A DNA stretch of 64,000 nucleotides, from NCBI GenBank assembly GCA_046328475.1, contig JAXLWN010000033.1:10607-74606 (forward strand), read 5' to 3'. Position 1 is the stretch's first letter. Each line of letters begins with the position of its first letter. Made by a program: the position numbers and the translations under genes. Below are positions 28,296-37,515 of this stretch, piece after piece. Below the pieces are notes generated by a model. It was not told where the DNA came from. It did not search any database and worked only from the letters and a program-made list of their open reading frames with translations. Source of the DNA: CADCWN01 sp046328475. GTDB lineage: Bacteria; Chloroflexota; Chloroflexia; Thermomicrobiales; CADCWN01.

Positions 28296-29522
28296 CTAGC
28301 GGCTGGCGATCGGGAATCGCTCGTAGCGCTCCGAGCCGGGCACGACGCTGGCACCGTTCGAGTAGGTGCGGTAGGTCAGCGCGTAGACGAAGCGCCCCTC
28401 CGCCCCCGCCACCAGGACCAGCAGGCCGCGCTGGAAGCGTTGCGTCTCCATTGACAGCGGCTCCTCGTCGGGGCTGGTCGCGTAGCCCAGGCACGCGCGC
28501 ACCTCGGCGAAGGTGCTCCAGACCTTGTAGAAGCCGAATCGCGGCTCGTACAGGCCCGGGGACGGCCCCGGCCCGCCGCCCTCCGGCTGACCGGGCGACC
28601 AGGTGTCCGCGAACTGGAGCCACCGCCCTGCCCCCGGCTCGCCACAGAGGGCGTAGATCGCGCGCGGCGGGGGGGCGTCGGTGAAGTAGGGCCCCATGCC
28701 CCGCTCCAGGAAGAGCATCCGCCCGCGCTCGAACGGCTGGGTGCTGCCCGATGTCCGATCCACCAGCCCCTGCGGCGGGTCGGCCGGCGGTCCCAGCTGC
28801 TCGCGCAGCGGCTGGTTGGTGGTGTAGAGGGCGAAGAAGTCGGGCTGCGCCCGGAGTTGCTCGACCTCCGCCAGAATCGTCCGCCCGAACTGGCCGAGCA
28901 GGATTTCATACGGCGTGCCCGCGTTCTCCGGGTGGTACTCCAGCCGGGCGCGCTCGAAGTACTGCACGGTCCCGTCGGGCGCAAGCTCGCGGCCGGTGCC
29001 TTCCTCGACGAGCGGGACCCGCGCGAACTCCTCGGCGATCGGGTAGCCGAACTGGGCCAGCCCGCCATTGGCAAGCCAGTAGGTCATGAAGCGCGGGGCG
29101 ACGTTGTGACCGGTCTCCGGGAAGTAGGTGTAGCCCGGCCTGGGGTCCACCGGGGCGGTCGCCACGTCGATGCGGACGAGGATGGAGTAGCGCGGCAGCA
29201 TACGCCGCCCGAAGTGGCCGAGCAGCACATCATACGGCGGGGCGTTCTCGGGGTGCAGTTCCAGCCGCACCCGCTCGAAGTACTGCACGGTGTACTCGTG
29301 GCCGTCCTCCAGCAGTTCGCGGCGCTCGGCGGAGAGCGGGAAGCCGTTGCGCGCGAGGCCGCCGTTGGCGATCCAGTAGGTGAGGAATGAGCCCCGGATG
29401 CAGTAACCGGTCTCGGCGAAGCAGGCCTCGGCTTGCGCGGCGGCGCGGCCGGGTGTGAGTCCCGGCCCGCAGAGGAGCAGGGTGAGCAACAGGGAGGAGC
29501 GGACGAGTCGGGCGATGGGCAT
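28296..29522 (-). CDS. Secreted NGGLA-repeat protein
   Basis: 408 residues. The signal peptide is LVRSSLLLTLLLCGPGL, cut near AAAQA. Two long repeats follow, each with 'YWxANGGLAxxGFP/YPxxxE' then 'VQYFERxRLExHPEN ... LLGxFGR'; a looser third unit ends the protein. The domain is common in Chloroflexota secreted proteins but has no established function. The ATG at 29522 follows AAGGAGG. It is the first gene of a pair with the Kelch protein. Confidence 0.75.
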   Translation of the reverse strand: MPIARLVRSSLLLTLLLCGPGLTPGRAAAQAEACFAETGYCIRGSFLTYWIANGGLARNGFPLSAERRELLEDGHEYTVQYFERVRLELHPENAPPYDVLLGHFGRRMLPRYSILVRIDVATAPVDPRPGYTYFPETGHNVAPRFMTYWLANGGLAQFGYPIAEEFARVPLVEEGTGRELAPDGTVQYFERARLEYHPENAGTPYEILLGQFGRTILAEVEQLRAQPDFFALYTTNQPLREQLGPPADPPQGLVDRTSGSTQPFERGRMLFLERGMGPYFTDAPPPRAIYALCGEPGAGRWLQFADTWSPGQPEGGGPGPSPGLYEPRFGFYKVWSTFAEVRACLGYATSPDEEPLSMETQRFQRGLLVLVAGAEGRFVYALTYRTYSNGASVVPGSERYERFPIASR

Positions 29523-30125
29523 GGCCTGTTGCCCTCCTTCTTGCACGCGCGGGGTTCCACAGGCGATGGTTAGTACACCGTCAGCGGGGGTCGGGCGCGG
29601 CGGCGCGGCGCGAACGGCGCTGGGGGCGTCGCGGAGCGGGGGCGCTCGCCGGTGGGGGCGGCTTCGCCGACCCGGCATGGGGAGAACGCGCCGACTCAAC
29701 GGCGGTTGCAGCGCCGCCATCCTGCCAATAGCCAAGCAGAATGCGTGCCGACGAACCCGCCTGGGGCGTGGTGGGGGTGCGCTTCTGGGCTGCCGGGTGC
29801 CGCGCGAAGCAGGGCGTTCGATCGAACACCCCCACGGCGATTGGGCGAGTCGGCGTTAAGGTGCATCGCCCCGCCGTTTCCGGCGGGGCGATGCGGGGCA
29901 GGGAGTAGGGGTAGAAGAGGGTTAGCGGAGTAAGTTCGCCGCCAACGCGGCGAGGAAGCTGTCAGTGCTTCGACACTTGGCGACTGCGGCGTCGCTTCTG
30001 TGTTGATTGGAGTGTACGCGACTGCTGTTTGGTGGCAGTAGGGAAGAACTTCCCGATCTCGCCCGGGAAGGGCAGCAATGCGGCGATAGCCTGGCATTCG
30101 GGCGGATCTGCCGGATAGCGAGCGA
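29523..30125. other. Intergenic region with a perfect hairpin
   Basis: About 600 bp. It holds the 14-bp hairpin at 29863-29894 and a weak pair of inverted GCCGACTC motifs at 29690 and 29847. No coding region is convincing. Confidence 0.45.
29863..29894. terminator. Perfect 14-bp hairpin, TTTC loop
   Basis: GCATCGCCCCGCCG and its exact complement around TTTC. It lies about 230 bp downstream of the PEP carboxylase stop, on the side where that transcript ends. Confidence 0.5.
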
Positions 30126-32909
30126 TCAGCCGGTCGTCTGCAGGCCCGCCGCGATGCCGTTGATGCTGTTGTGGATGGCGTCGAGCAGTTGCTCGCGGTC
30201 GGGGGCGTCGGCGGGGAGGGCGCGGTAGCGGCGGAGCAGGGCGATCTGGGCGAGGTGGAGGGCATCCACGTAGGGGTTGCGCAGGCGGATCGAGCGGGAG
30301 AGGGTGGGGGAGGCTTCGAGCAGCGCCCGCTGGCCGGTGACGGCCAAAACGCCCGCGACGCTCCGCTCGTATTCGGCGACGATCGCGGCGAGGACGGCGG
30401 TGGCATCGTCGGCGGCGAGGGTGGCGTAGCGGCGCAGGGTCGGCAGGTCGGCGGTGCCGAGGCTGAGTTGCGCGTTGTCGATGGCGGTGGTGAATGCGCG
30501 CCAGTCGGCGTACATCGCGCGCAATTCGTCCAGGTTGCCCTGATCGATCTCGGCCGCCAGCGCGGTGCCGAGGCCGAACCAGCCGGGGAGGTTGGCGCGG
30601 ATCTGGGTCCAGCTGAAGACCCAGGGGATGGCGCGGAGGTCTTCGAGGCCGATCTGCTCGATGGAGCGCCCGGCGCGGCTGACCGGGCGGGAGGCGAGGT
30701 TGAGGCCGCCGAGTTCGGGGAAGGGGGTGGCGCTGCGGAAGAAGGCGAGCAGGGCGGGGTCGCGCTTGATCCCGCGCTCGTATGCGTCGCGCGAGGTCGC
30801 CGCCAGCCGCTCGATGGTCGCCAGCCAGGCAGCCGGGGGGTTGCCCTCGGAGGGGGCGGGCGGGACGAGCGCCGAGAGGAGGAGGGCGCTGACCAGTTGC
30901 TCCAGGTGGCGCGCGGCGATGCCGGGGTGGCCGTAGCGCGCGGCGATCACCTCGCCCTGCTCGGTCACCTTCAGGGTGGCGGTGCGCGCGGCGGGCGGGC
31001 GGGCCTGGATCGCGCGGCCCATCGGGCCACCGCCGCGCCCGACCGCGCCGCCGCGTCCGTGGAAGACGACCAGTTCGACCCCGTCCGCCGCAGCCGCACC
31101 GGCGAGCGCTTCCTGGGCGCGGTAGGTCTGCCAGGTGGAGGCGAAGTAGCCGCCATCCTTGTTGCTGTCGGAGTAGCCGACCATCACCTGCTGGCGGTCG
31201 CCGCGCGCGCGGACGGCGGCGCGGTAGACCGGGATCGCCAGCAGTTGCGCCAGGAGATCGCCGCAGACCCGCAACTCGCCGATCTCCTCGAAGAGGGGGA
31301 CGAAATCGACGCTGCTGCGGACCGTGCCGTCCGGCTCAATCGTCACCAGGCCGGCCTCGCGCGCCAGCAGCAGCGGGGCGAGCACGTCGCTGGGGGCGCG
31401 GCTCATCGAGACGATCGCGGTGCGGCAGGCCGACTCGCCCCCCTGGGCCTGGATGTCGGCCATCGCGGCGAAGGTTTCGAGCACCTCGCGGGTGCGCGGC
31501 GAGAGGCGGTCGGGGGCGAAGGCGAAGGGGTCGTCGGCCAGCCGCGCGGTCAGGAGGGCCACGCGCTCTTCCTCGGGGAGCGCGGCGTAGCCGGAGGTGC
31601 CGGAGAGGCCGAAGAGTTCGGCGACGGCGGCGGTGTGGCGGTCGGAGTGCTGGCGGATCTCCAGTTCGGCCAGGTGGAAGCCGAAGAGGGCGACCCGGTC
31701 GCGGAGGTCGCGCAGCGGCCCGGCGGCGATCCGCCAGTCCTCGTGGGCGCGCAGGCTGGCGTCGATCAGGTCGAGGTCGGCGAGCAGTTCGGCGGGCGAG
31801 GTGTAGCCACCGGCGGTGAAGGGCTCGGTGCGGCGCAATTTCTCGCCGATCAGGCCGCACTTGCGGCGATAGGGCTCGTCGCGCCAGCGGCGCACCGGTT
31901 GCACGCCGAGGGCGGCGCGGTCGCGCTCCACCGAGTCGAGGAGTTCCTGCGAGGCCCCCGCGAGCCGGAGCGAGACACTGAGGTCGCGCCCGAGGTCGCG
32001 CACGTCGTCGCGATAGCGCCGCAGGATCGCGCCGCGCGCCAGCCGCGCCGCCGCGCGGGTCACATCGCCCGTCACGCCGGGGTGGCCGTCGCGGTCGCCG
32101 CCGACCCAGGAGCCGGGGCGCAGCCATTGACGGGCGGCGGCGTTGGCGGCGGTGTTGAGGTCGTCATCCTGGTAGGCATCGCGGAGGGTGTCGATCAGCG
32201 CGCGGCCGATCTGCGGGGCCACGTCGTAGACGGTCCCACTGAGGACGGAAAGGACGCTCTCGACTTCGTCCAGCACGGAGGGCTGCGCCTCGCGCGCGGC
32301 GGCGGTGTGCCAGATCAGGGTGATCCGGGCGCGCAGGGCATCGAAGGTGGCCGCGCGCTCGCGCGGGACGGCGCGCGGGTCGTCGAGCGCGGCGATCAGC
32401 GCCGCCGCCGCCGCAAGGTGCTGGCGCAGGGTGCGGCGGCGGGCCTCCGACGGGTGGGCGGTGAAGACCGGGCGGGCGGCGAGTTGGCCGAGCCCGGCGG
32501 CGATTTGCTCGGCGGGGACGGCGGCGGAGCGCAGGTGGTTGGCGGCGTCGGCGAGCGATTCGTGCAGGAGCGCGCCCTGCCGCTCGCGGTCGCGGAGGGT
32601 GCGCAGGCGGTGTTGCTGCTCGGCGAGGTTGATCAGGTGGAAGTAGGTGCTGAAGGCGCGGGTGATGGCGTGCAGGAGGTCGGTCGGCTGCGCCTCGACC
32701 CAGGCGAGCAGGGCGGCCTCGCGCGCCGGGTCGGGCGCGGCGTCGGCGCGGAGGGCGATGGCGGTCGTGCGCAGGTGCTCCACTGCCGCGAAGAGAGGAT
32801 CGCCACCCTGCTCGCGCAGCACCTCCCCGACCAATCCGCCGAGGAGGCTGACATCGCGGCGCAGGCGGTCGGCAGGGTCCGAGGCGGTGGGGGCGGGCTG
32901 TGCGGTCAT
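30126..32909 (-). CDS. ppc: Phosphoenolpyruvate carboxylase
   Basis: 927 residues, the normal size. It fixes bicarbonate onto PEP to give oxaloacetate, refilling the TCA cycle. Seen: the catalytic His region VFTAHPSEARRRTL (Ser in place of the usual Thr), VGGDRDGHPGVTGDVT, the active-site stretch MVGYSDSNKDGGYFASTWQT and the glycine loop FHGRGGAVGRGGGP. The C-terminus is QTTG where almost all homologues end NTG. ATG at 32909 follows GGAGGAT. The opposite strand is also open for over 900 codons, an effect of high GC. Confidence 0.95.
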   Translation of the reverse strand: MTAQPAPTASDPADRLRRDVSLLGGLVGEVLREQGGDPLFAAVEHLRTTAIALRADAAPDPAREAALLAWVEAQPTDLLHAITRAFSTYFHLINLAEQQHRLRTLRDRERQGALLHESLADAANHLRSAAVPAEQIAAGLGQLAARPVFTAHPSEARRRTLRQHLAAAAALIAALDDPRAVPRERAATFDALRARITLIWHTAAAREAQPSVLDEVESVLSVLSGTVYDVAPQIGRALIDTLRDAYQDDDLNTAANAAARQWLRPGSWVGGDRDGHPGVTGDVTRAAARLARGAILRRYRDDVRDLGRDLSVSLRLAGASQELLDSVERDRAALGVQPVRRWRDEPYRRKCGLIGEKLRRTEPFTAGGYTSPAELLADLDLIDASLRAHEDWRIAAGPLRDLRDRVALFGFHLAELEIRQHSDRHTAAVAELFGLSGTSGYAALPEEERVALLTARLADDPFAFAPDRLSPRTREVLETFAAMADIQAQGGESACRTAIVSMSRAPSDVLAPLLLAREAGLVTIEPDGTVRSSVDFVPLFEEIGELRVCGDLLAQLLAIPVYRAAVRARGDRQQVMVGYSDSNKDGGYFASTWQTYRAQEALAGAAAADGVELVVFHGRGGAVGRGGGPMGRAIQARPPAARTATLKVTEQGEVIAARYGHPGIAARHLEQLVSALLLSALVPPAPSEGNPPAAWLATIERLAATSRDAYERGIKRDPALLAFFRSATPFPELGGLNLASRPVSRAGRSIEQIGLEDLRAIPWVFSWTQIRANLPGWFGLGTALAAEIDQGNLDELRAMYADWRAFTTAIDNAQLSLGTADLPTLRRYATLAADDATAVLAAIVAEYERSVAGVLAVTGQRALLEASPTLSRSIRLRNPYVDALHLAQIALLRRYRALPADAPDREQLLDAIHNSINGIAAGLQTTG

Positions 32910-33002
32910 GGCGATCCTCCGCGCAGGGTGGCCGACGGGGTATGCGGGGAATGGTAGCCGATCACGAGGGGCGCTGCGTCGCGTGAAGGGGGCCTGGCGG
33001 AT

Positions 33003-33070
33003 TCGAAACCGCGGCTGAGGGTGGCTGCGGCGCTCACGCGCCACGAAACCGACCTGCGTCGGTTAGGTCC
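33003..33070. repeat. Dispersed palindromic repeat, family R
   Basis: GAAACCGCGGCTGAGGGTGG and CGCCACGAAACCGACCTGCG, a diverged version of the 41-bp core seen at 15364 and 19749. Confidence 0.6.
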
Positions 33071-33112
33071 TATCCCAAGAACCACGGCAACGTGATGCAT
33101 ACCCGGCGAGTG

Positions 33113-33919
33113 TCAGGTTGCGGCAGCAGCCACCAGGCGTTCTGCTGTGTAATCGAGGAAGGCCAGGGATTCGGCGAGGTCTGCATCGGTCAGGTCGCCG
33201 TGATCTGCGAGCGAGCGGGCGATGAGTGAGGACCACCGCAGTTCGAGCGCGGCTTGCGCCCAGTGCGCGGCGGCGGCTTTGGAGGCGAGGGTGTTGTGCG
33301 CGAGGCGATAGAGGATGCGGCAGAGGGTGACGAGGAAGAAGCGTTGCGCGGGGCGCTGGCGCACCCAGGGCAGCCAGGTGGGGTTGGCGTGGCGGTCGTG
33401 CTGCCACATGCGGACGATCGCGCGGTCGGCGGCCAGCAATTCCTGCACCGGGACGGGAGCAACCAGCGTGGCGGGGGCGGGTCCGGCGACGGCGATGCCC
33501 TGGTCTCGCAGCACGGAGCGTTGGAAGGCCCAACCGAGTTCGAGCGGATCCCGGGAGAGGTCGCGATCTTTTTCCAGCTGGGGATAGCGGTTCGGCTGCC
33601 CGGCGGGGAGATTCAGGGCGTCTCGCTGGATGTAGGCGGCTTCGATCTTCGCGGCCCAGGGGGAATCGCTGGCGCGGAAGGCGATGTGCAGCGCGCCGAG
33701 CGCCGCGAACTGCTCGGCGGTCACGTCGCGCTCGGTGACGACGATGATGTCGATGTCGCTGGTGTCGGGACGGAAGTCGCCCTGCGCGAGCGAGCCGTAG
33801 AGGTACATGCCGACGAAGGAATCGGCCAGGATGGCGCGAATCGGCGCGAGCAGGTGCGCCACGGCGGCGTTGATATCGGGATAGGGGGTTGGCGCGGTGG
33901 CGGGCGACAATCCGGGCAT
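33113..33919 (-). CDS. Nucleotidyltransferase with AadA-like C-terminal domain
   Basis: 268 residues. The Pol-beta superfamily motif GSLAQGDFRPDTSDIDIIVV gives the metal-binding DxD. A helical C-terminal domain (TLCRILYRLAHNTLASKAAA) matches the DUF4111/aminoglycoside adenylyltransferase type. Relatives transfer AMP to streptomycin or spectinomycin, but many have no known substrate, so a resistance function is not claimed. The ATG at 33919 follows GGAGGAG. It lies just after the CheY-like gene on the same strand and could share its transcript. Confidence 0.75.
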   Translation of the reverse strand: MPGLSPATAPTPYPDINAAVAHLLAPIRAILADSFVGMYLYGSLAQGDFRPDTSDIDIIVVTERDVTAEQFAALGALHIAFRASDSPWAAKIEAAYIQRDALNLPAGQPNRYPQLEKDRDLSRDPLELGWAFQRSVLRDQGIAVAGPAPATLVAPVPVQELLAADRAIVRMWQHDRHANPTWLPWVRQRPAQRFFLVTLCRILYRLAHNTLASKAAAAHWAQAALELRWSSLIARSLADHGDLTDADLAESLAFLDYTAERLVAAAAT

Positions 33920-33960
33920 GAACGCCGCTCCTCCGTGCTCCCGGCCAGGCCCTGTGGGCG

Positions 33961-34329
33961 TTACGCGCTCTGCCACTCGGACAGGACGCGATCGACGGTG
34001 TCGAGCAGATCGTAGAGGTCGAAAGGCTTGGGGAGGAAGGCGGCGCGCGGTACCTCGTGGTTGGGTGCGGCCTTGAGCGCGCTCATCAGGATCAGCGGAA
34101 TCGCCCGCAGGGCCGGATCGTCGGCGAGGGACTGCGCGAGATCGGCCCCGCCCAGGCGCGGCATCATCATGTCGCTGAGGATGAGGTCGTAGCGGTCGGC
34201 GGCGAGGGCGGCGAGCGCCGCGCGCCCGTCGCCGACGCCGACCACCCGATAACCCTCATCCTCCAGGATGGAGCAGAGCACTTCGCGAATTGGTATCTCG
34301 TCCTCAACGACGAGGAGTAGTAGCGACAT
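33961..34329 (-). CDS. CheY-like single-domain response regulator
   Basis: 122 residues, one receiver domain and nothing else. The acidic pair is in VVEDEIPIRE, the phospho-acceptor Asp in DLILSDMMMPRLGG, the Thr/Ser switch in LILMSAL and the Lys in LPKPFD. It must act by protein contact because it has no output domain. The start lies 26 bp inside the upstream KaiC-like gene, which points to a joint function with that ATPase. No histidine kinase is nearby. Confidence 0.88.
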   Translation of the reverse strand: MSLLLLVVEDEIPIREVLCSILEDEGYRVVGVGDGRAALAALAADRYDLILSDMMMPRLGGADLAQSLADDPALRAIPLILMSALKAAPNHEVPRAAFLPKPFDLYDLLDTVDRVLSEWQSA

Positions 34330-35839
34330 TGTCGTCCTCCGGCCGCGCTGGGCCACGGCCGGGAGTCATCGCAGCGGTCATCGGAGCGAGCGGTCGCGCC
34401 ACGCCCGTCAGGATCGCCTCGGCACTGGCGAAGGTCTCTGCAACATCGATGCCACTGTCGCTGATGCGGAACTCGCGGATGGACCGGTCGGCGGCGCGCT
34501 CGCGCGCCTTGAGCACAGTCACCAGCCGATAGAGCTGCGAGTTCAGTTCCACCGTGCGCAGGAAGAGGATGGTGTCGAAGAGGGCGGCCAGGCCGTCGAT
34601 CGGCAGCCGGACCTCGGGCCCGAAGAACTGCGGCAATTCCAGCGTGACCACCGTGGTCACGCCGCGCCGTCGCAACTCGCCCAAGAGCCCGGAGAGGAAG
34701 AGCGGGAAGCGCTCCGGGGGGACCAGATGGCGGAGGACATCGATCCCGTCGATCACCAGGCGACGTGCACCGATGCGCTCGATCTCGGCCAGCAGTCGCT
34801 CGGCAATCGCGTCGATCGGCTGCTCGCGCGGCGGCTCCCAGAGGATCGACAGCCGCCCGGCCGCGTCCTCGGAGCGCAACTTCAGGCCAATATTCTCGGC
34901 GGCGGCGAGGAGTCGCCCAGGGGCCTCCTGGCAACCGCACAAGACGCCTGGATCGCCTATTTCGGCACCGGAATAGAGAAATTGCAGGCCGAGCAGGGTC
35001 TTGCCGGTGCCGGGGGCACCGAAGATGAGGGTGTTAGAACCGAGCAGCGCGCCGCCCGCCAGCATCTCGTCCAGGCGCGGCACACCGAAGGGGAGGATGG
35101 TGGCCTGCGCCGCCGGATCGCCGGGCGCCAGGGGATCGTACAGCTCCTCGGTGCGCGGGTAGACGACGACGCCATCACTGCCGATGCGATAGCTGTGCAG
35201 GCCTTCCAGGAAGGAGCTGCCGCGCAACTTCCGCACCCGCAAGACGCGGTCACCGCGCCCATCTGTGCGCGCGGTGCTTAAAGACAGCACGCCGTCGACC
35301 ATGGTGTGGAGCGGGGTGTCGGCCGCCTCGTTCGGGCGACCCAGGAGGATCGCCGTGCTGCCGAGCGCTTCCAGGGTGAGTTGCAATTCCGCCAGGAAGC
35401 GCCCGAGGCTCAGGCCGGTCGGGGCGGCTTCGGCGGCGGTGTTGAGCCCATCGATGACGAGCAGCGTCACCCGACGCTCGCGGATGCTGGCGCGGACCAG
35501 GGTGAGGAACCCTCCCAGCCCCTCATGCTCCAACGCCTGCAAGCCGCTCAGATATTGCAGACCTGCCCCGACCGCCGCATCGTCGTAGAATGCGAGTGGG
35601 CGCATGAAGCTGAGCATGCGCGCGTGCGGCTCGGTGAGGAGCGTGAGGAAGAGCGCCCGCCCGCCAGCGGCGACGTGGTTGAAACAGAGTTGGTTGCCCA
35701 GGATGGTCTTGCCCGCGCCGGGCAAACCTTCCACCAGGTAGATCCCGCCACGCGGGAAACCGCCTTCGAGAACCGCATCCAGTCCGGGGACATTGGTCGG
35801 CACACGCGGAAACGGCATGGATTGAGGGCTACCGCTCAT
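34304..35839 (-). CDS. KaiC/RAD55-family double ATPase
   Basis: 511 residues with two RecA-like domains, as in KaiC. The first has P-loop GLPGAGKT and LLVIDGLN (Walker B); the second has GAPGTGKT and RLVIDGID. KaiC has a Glu-Glu pair as catalytic base in each domain; here only single acidic residues are seen (LTEPH and CQEAPG). The C-terminal autophosphorylation tail of true clock KaiC is not recognisable. No KaiA or KaiB is present. With the overlapping CheY-like gene it probably forms a signalling pair rather than a clock. Confidence 0.85.
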   Translation of the reverse strand: MSGSPQSMPFPRVPTNVPGLDAVLEGGFPRGGIYLVEGLPGAGKTILGNQLCFNHVAAGGRALFLTLLTEPHARMLSFMRPLAFYDDAAVGAGLQYLSGLQALEHEGLGGFLTLVRASIRERRVTLLVIDGLNTAAEAAPTGLSLGRFLAELQLTLEALGSTAILLGRPNEAADTPLHTMVDGVLSLSTARTDGRGDRVLRVRKLRGSSFLEGLHSYRIGSDGVVVYPRTEELYDPLAPGDPAAQATILPFGVPRLDEMLAGGALLGSNTLIFGAPGTGKTLLGLQFLYSGAEIGDPGVLCGCQEAPGRLLAAAENIGLKLRSEDAAGRLSILWEPPREQPIDAIAERLLAEIERIGARRLVIDGIDVLRHLVPPERFPLFLSGLLGELRRRGVTTVVTLELPQFFGPEVRLPIDGLAALFDTILFLRTVELNSQLYRLVTVLKARERAADRSIREFRISDSGIDVAETFASAEAILTGVARPLAPMTAAMTPGRGPARPEDDNVATTPRR

Positions 35840-35971
35840 CGGAACTCCGCGCTACGATTCATCCGATACCGATCGCGGCGAAGGTAGCACATAGCTGCGC
35901 CTCGTCGCAAAATGGCGCAGGCGAGCAAAGAGCGTGCCAAGTTGCAACCGCACCCAGCAGGAGGAGCAGAG

Positions 35972-36253
35972 ATGGAGAGGAATGAGCCGCTGCCGCTGTA
36001 TCTGGTGACGCATCGCGGCGATCTGGCGGTGAACGCGAACGAGGTCGTCGCCTCGCGGGCGGTCCAGGGCCGCGCGGAGGGGCCAGTCGCGGAAACGCTC
36101 TTGGAGATGACGCACCACCAGGCCGAGCACCTGGGACGGATGGTGAACGTGCTCGGCGTCGCGCCCGCGCCCGCTGGCGATTTCCGCGCCGACAACGGCA
36201 CGGTCGTGCATGTCGCCGACGACGGTTCCTGGCACCGGCCGCACGCGGAGTGA
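35972..36253 (+). CDS. Small hypothetical protein
   Basis: 93 residues from MERNEPLPLYLVTHRG, with an AGGAGGA ribosome site that decides this start over an upstream ATG at 35912. It is soluble, His-rich toward the middle (EMTHHQAEHLGRM), and has no signal or membrane segment. I do not recognise it. A heptamer hairpin follows its stop codon. Confidence 0.6.
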   Translation: MERNEPLPLYLVTHRGDLAVNANEVVASRAVQGRAEGPVAETLLEMTHHQAEHLGRMVNVLGVAPAPAGDFRADNGTVVHVADDGSWHRPHAE

Positions 36254-36258
36254 CGAGA

Positions 36259-36311
36259 AGCGTAGAGCGTAGAGCGTGGAGCGTGGGACGTTCATCGCTC
36301 TACGCTCTACG
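36259..36311. repeat. Heptamer hairpin array (AGCGTAG)
   Basis: Four AGCGTAG/AGCGTGG units are followed after about 20 bp by the reverse complement (CGCTCTACGCTCTACG). A 16-bp perfect stem can form between two convergent genes. Confidence 0.9.
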
Positions 36312-36314
36312 TCG

Positions 36315-36650
36315 TCACGACCGCGATTTGCGGAAGCCCGCCGCTTCGGCGTCCGCTTCGCTGGCGAAGCAGGCTTCCGCTTTGGTGCGCTCGTAGTTGT
36401 TGCTATCCGGGGTGTGGAAGATCAGCAGGCCGTTCCGGTTGATGTTGCCCTTGATCGGGTGGCTGGCCGGGCACTGGCCGTCGGTTGGCACAGCGGCGTT
36501 GGCGTGCTGGAGACCTTGCGCCCTGAAGAGATCGACGCTCTTGCGGCGTCGGCGATGTACTGGTCGAGATCGCTGTTTCGGTCGCGCCCACTCGCTTGTA
36601 ATCGCGCGCTTTCTGAAGTTCTATCGACTTTCTGGCGTTTCTTGACGTAG
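36315..36650 (-). pseudogene. Second copy of a secreted-protein C-terminal module
   Basis: The clean part reads GQCPASHPIKGNINRNG ... TPDSNNYERTKAEACF and ends AAGFRKSRS at a stop at 36315. This is a short Cys-containing module found at the C-terminus of secreted proteins, possibly the 'sunset' type. The upstream part shifts frame and has no start of its own, so it looks like a tandem duplicate of the 3' end of the next gene. Confidence 0.5.
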
Positions 36651-36755
36651 CCATTCGTGACGATACGCTGAAAAGAAATGCCGTGTCGTGCCGCAGTTCT
36701 TCCGTGCTTCTGGGCACTCAATGCGGGCCGCTTCGCGTACACTTGAAAATCGGCG

Positions 36756-37396
36756 CTACGACCGCGATTTACCCTTCGGCGCCGCGGCGAGCAGGCTCTG
36801 CGCTCGTAGTTGTTGCTGTCGGCCGTTCCGATGTTGCCTCGGTGGCTGGCCGGGCAGCCGTCAGCGTTGGCGTAGAACTCGGCCCCGGCGCTTCCATGGC
36901 TTCCTCGTCGGTGAGGTTCCACCGCCTGGTGCCGGCGCAGCGGGGGGCGGCGTCCTCCGTGGCGGGGGCAGCTTCTTCGGCCACGGCTTCGGCGGGCGGC
37001 CGGATCGCTGGCAGCTACGGCTCTGGTGCGGCGGTTTCCAGGCTGGTGCGGCAGCGGGTTCCTCGGCAGGCGGGGCTGCCGGGGCGCTCGGCGTCTTGAG
37101 GGTGATCGGCGCATCGTCGTCCTGCGCGGGCGCGCTGGCCAGGGCGCGGGGCGGAGGAGGATCGCGTCGTCGCGGCGCGGCGGCGCGGGGGGTGGCGGGG
37201 GCGGCGCGTAGGCCGGTTCGTCCTCGCGCGAGCGCAGGTAGAAGGCGAGCGCCCCGCCGACGATCGCGCCGAGCCCCAGGCCGCCGAGCAGCTTCAGCCA
37301 ACCGCCGCCGGATCGCTGCGGACGCCGTAACCGCTCCTGAATACGCGCCATCTGCTCTTCGAGTTGTTGCACCACCGGATTGTCTCCCTGCGCCAT
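36756..37396 (-). pseudogene. Membrane-anchored extracellular protein, frameshifted
   Basis: It starts at an ATG behind AAGGAGG with MAQGDNPVVQQLEEQ, a short coiled coil, then one membrane helix (LLGGLGLGAIVGGALAFYL). A Pro/Ala-rich stalk follows and then a decayed module DGCPASHRGNI ... DSNNYER, ending in a KSRS-stop like that of the copy downstream. At least three frame changes occur between 36780 and 37170. The intact form would place the C-terminal module outside the cell. Confidence 0.5.
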
Positions 37397-37414
37397 GATC
37401 CCTCCTTACGGAAT

Positions 37415-37515
37415 GGAGAATTGAGAATGAAGAATTGAGAAATGGGCCGGTGCCAGACGAGGATCTGCGCTTACTTCCGACTCTTTCTTCATTCTCAATT
37501 CTCAATTCTCAATTC
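37415..37515. repeat. Heptamer hairpin array (GAATTGA)
   Basis: GAATTGA-type units at 37415-37442 and the reverse complement (ATTCTCA units) at 37482-37515. Unusually AT-rich for this genome. The right arm overlaps the last codons of the oxidoreductase gene. Confidence 0.9.

Noticed and set aside
29690..29854. Possible MITE bounded by GCCGACTC inverted motifs
   Set aside because: The arms are only 8 bp exact, there is no target duplication and no second copy is seen.
30171..32957. A 928-codon open frame on the plus strand opposite ppc
   Set aside because: It is a high-GC antisense artefact; ppc motifs on the minus strand are complete and the antisense product is Gly/Ala/Arg-rich with no domain.
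33113..33919. Aminoglycoside resistance gene
   Set aside because: Fold matches, but many family members have no drug activity and specific AadA residues cannot be confirmed.
34304..35839. Circadian clock KaiC
   Set aside because: No kaiA/kaiB, no C-terminal autophosphorylation tail and only single acidic residues where KaiC has Glu pairs.
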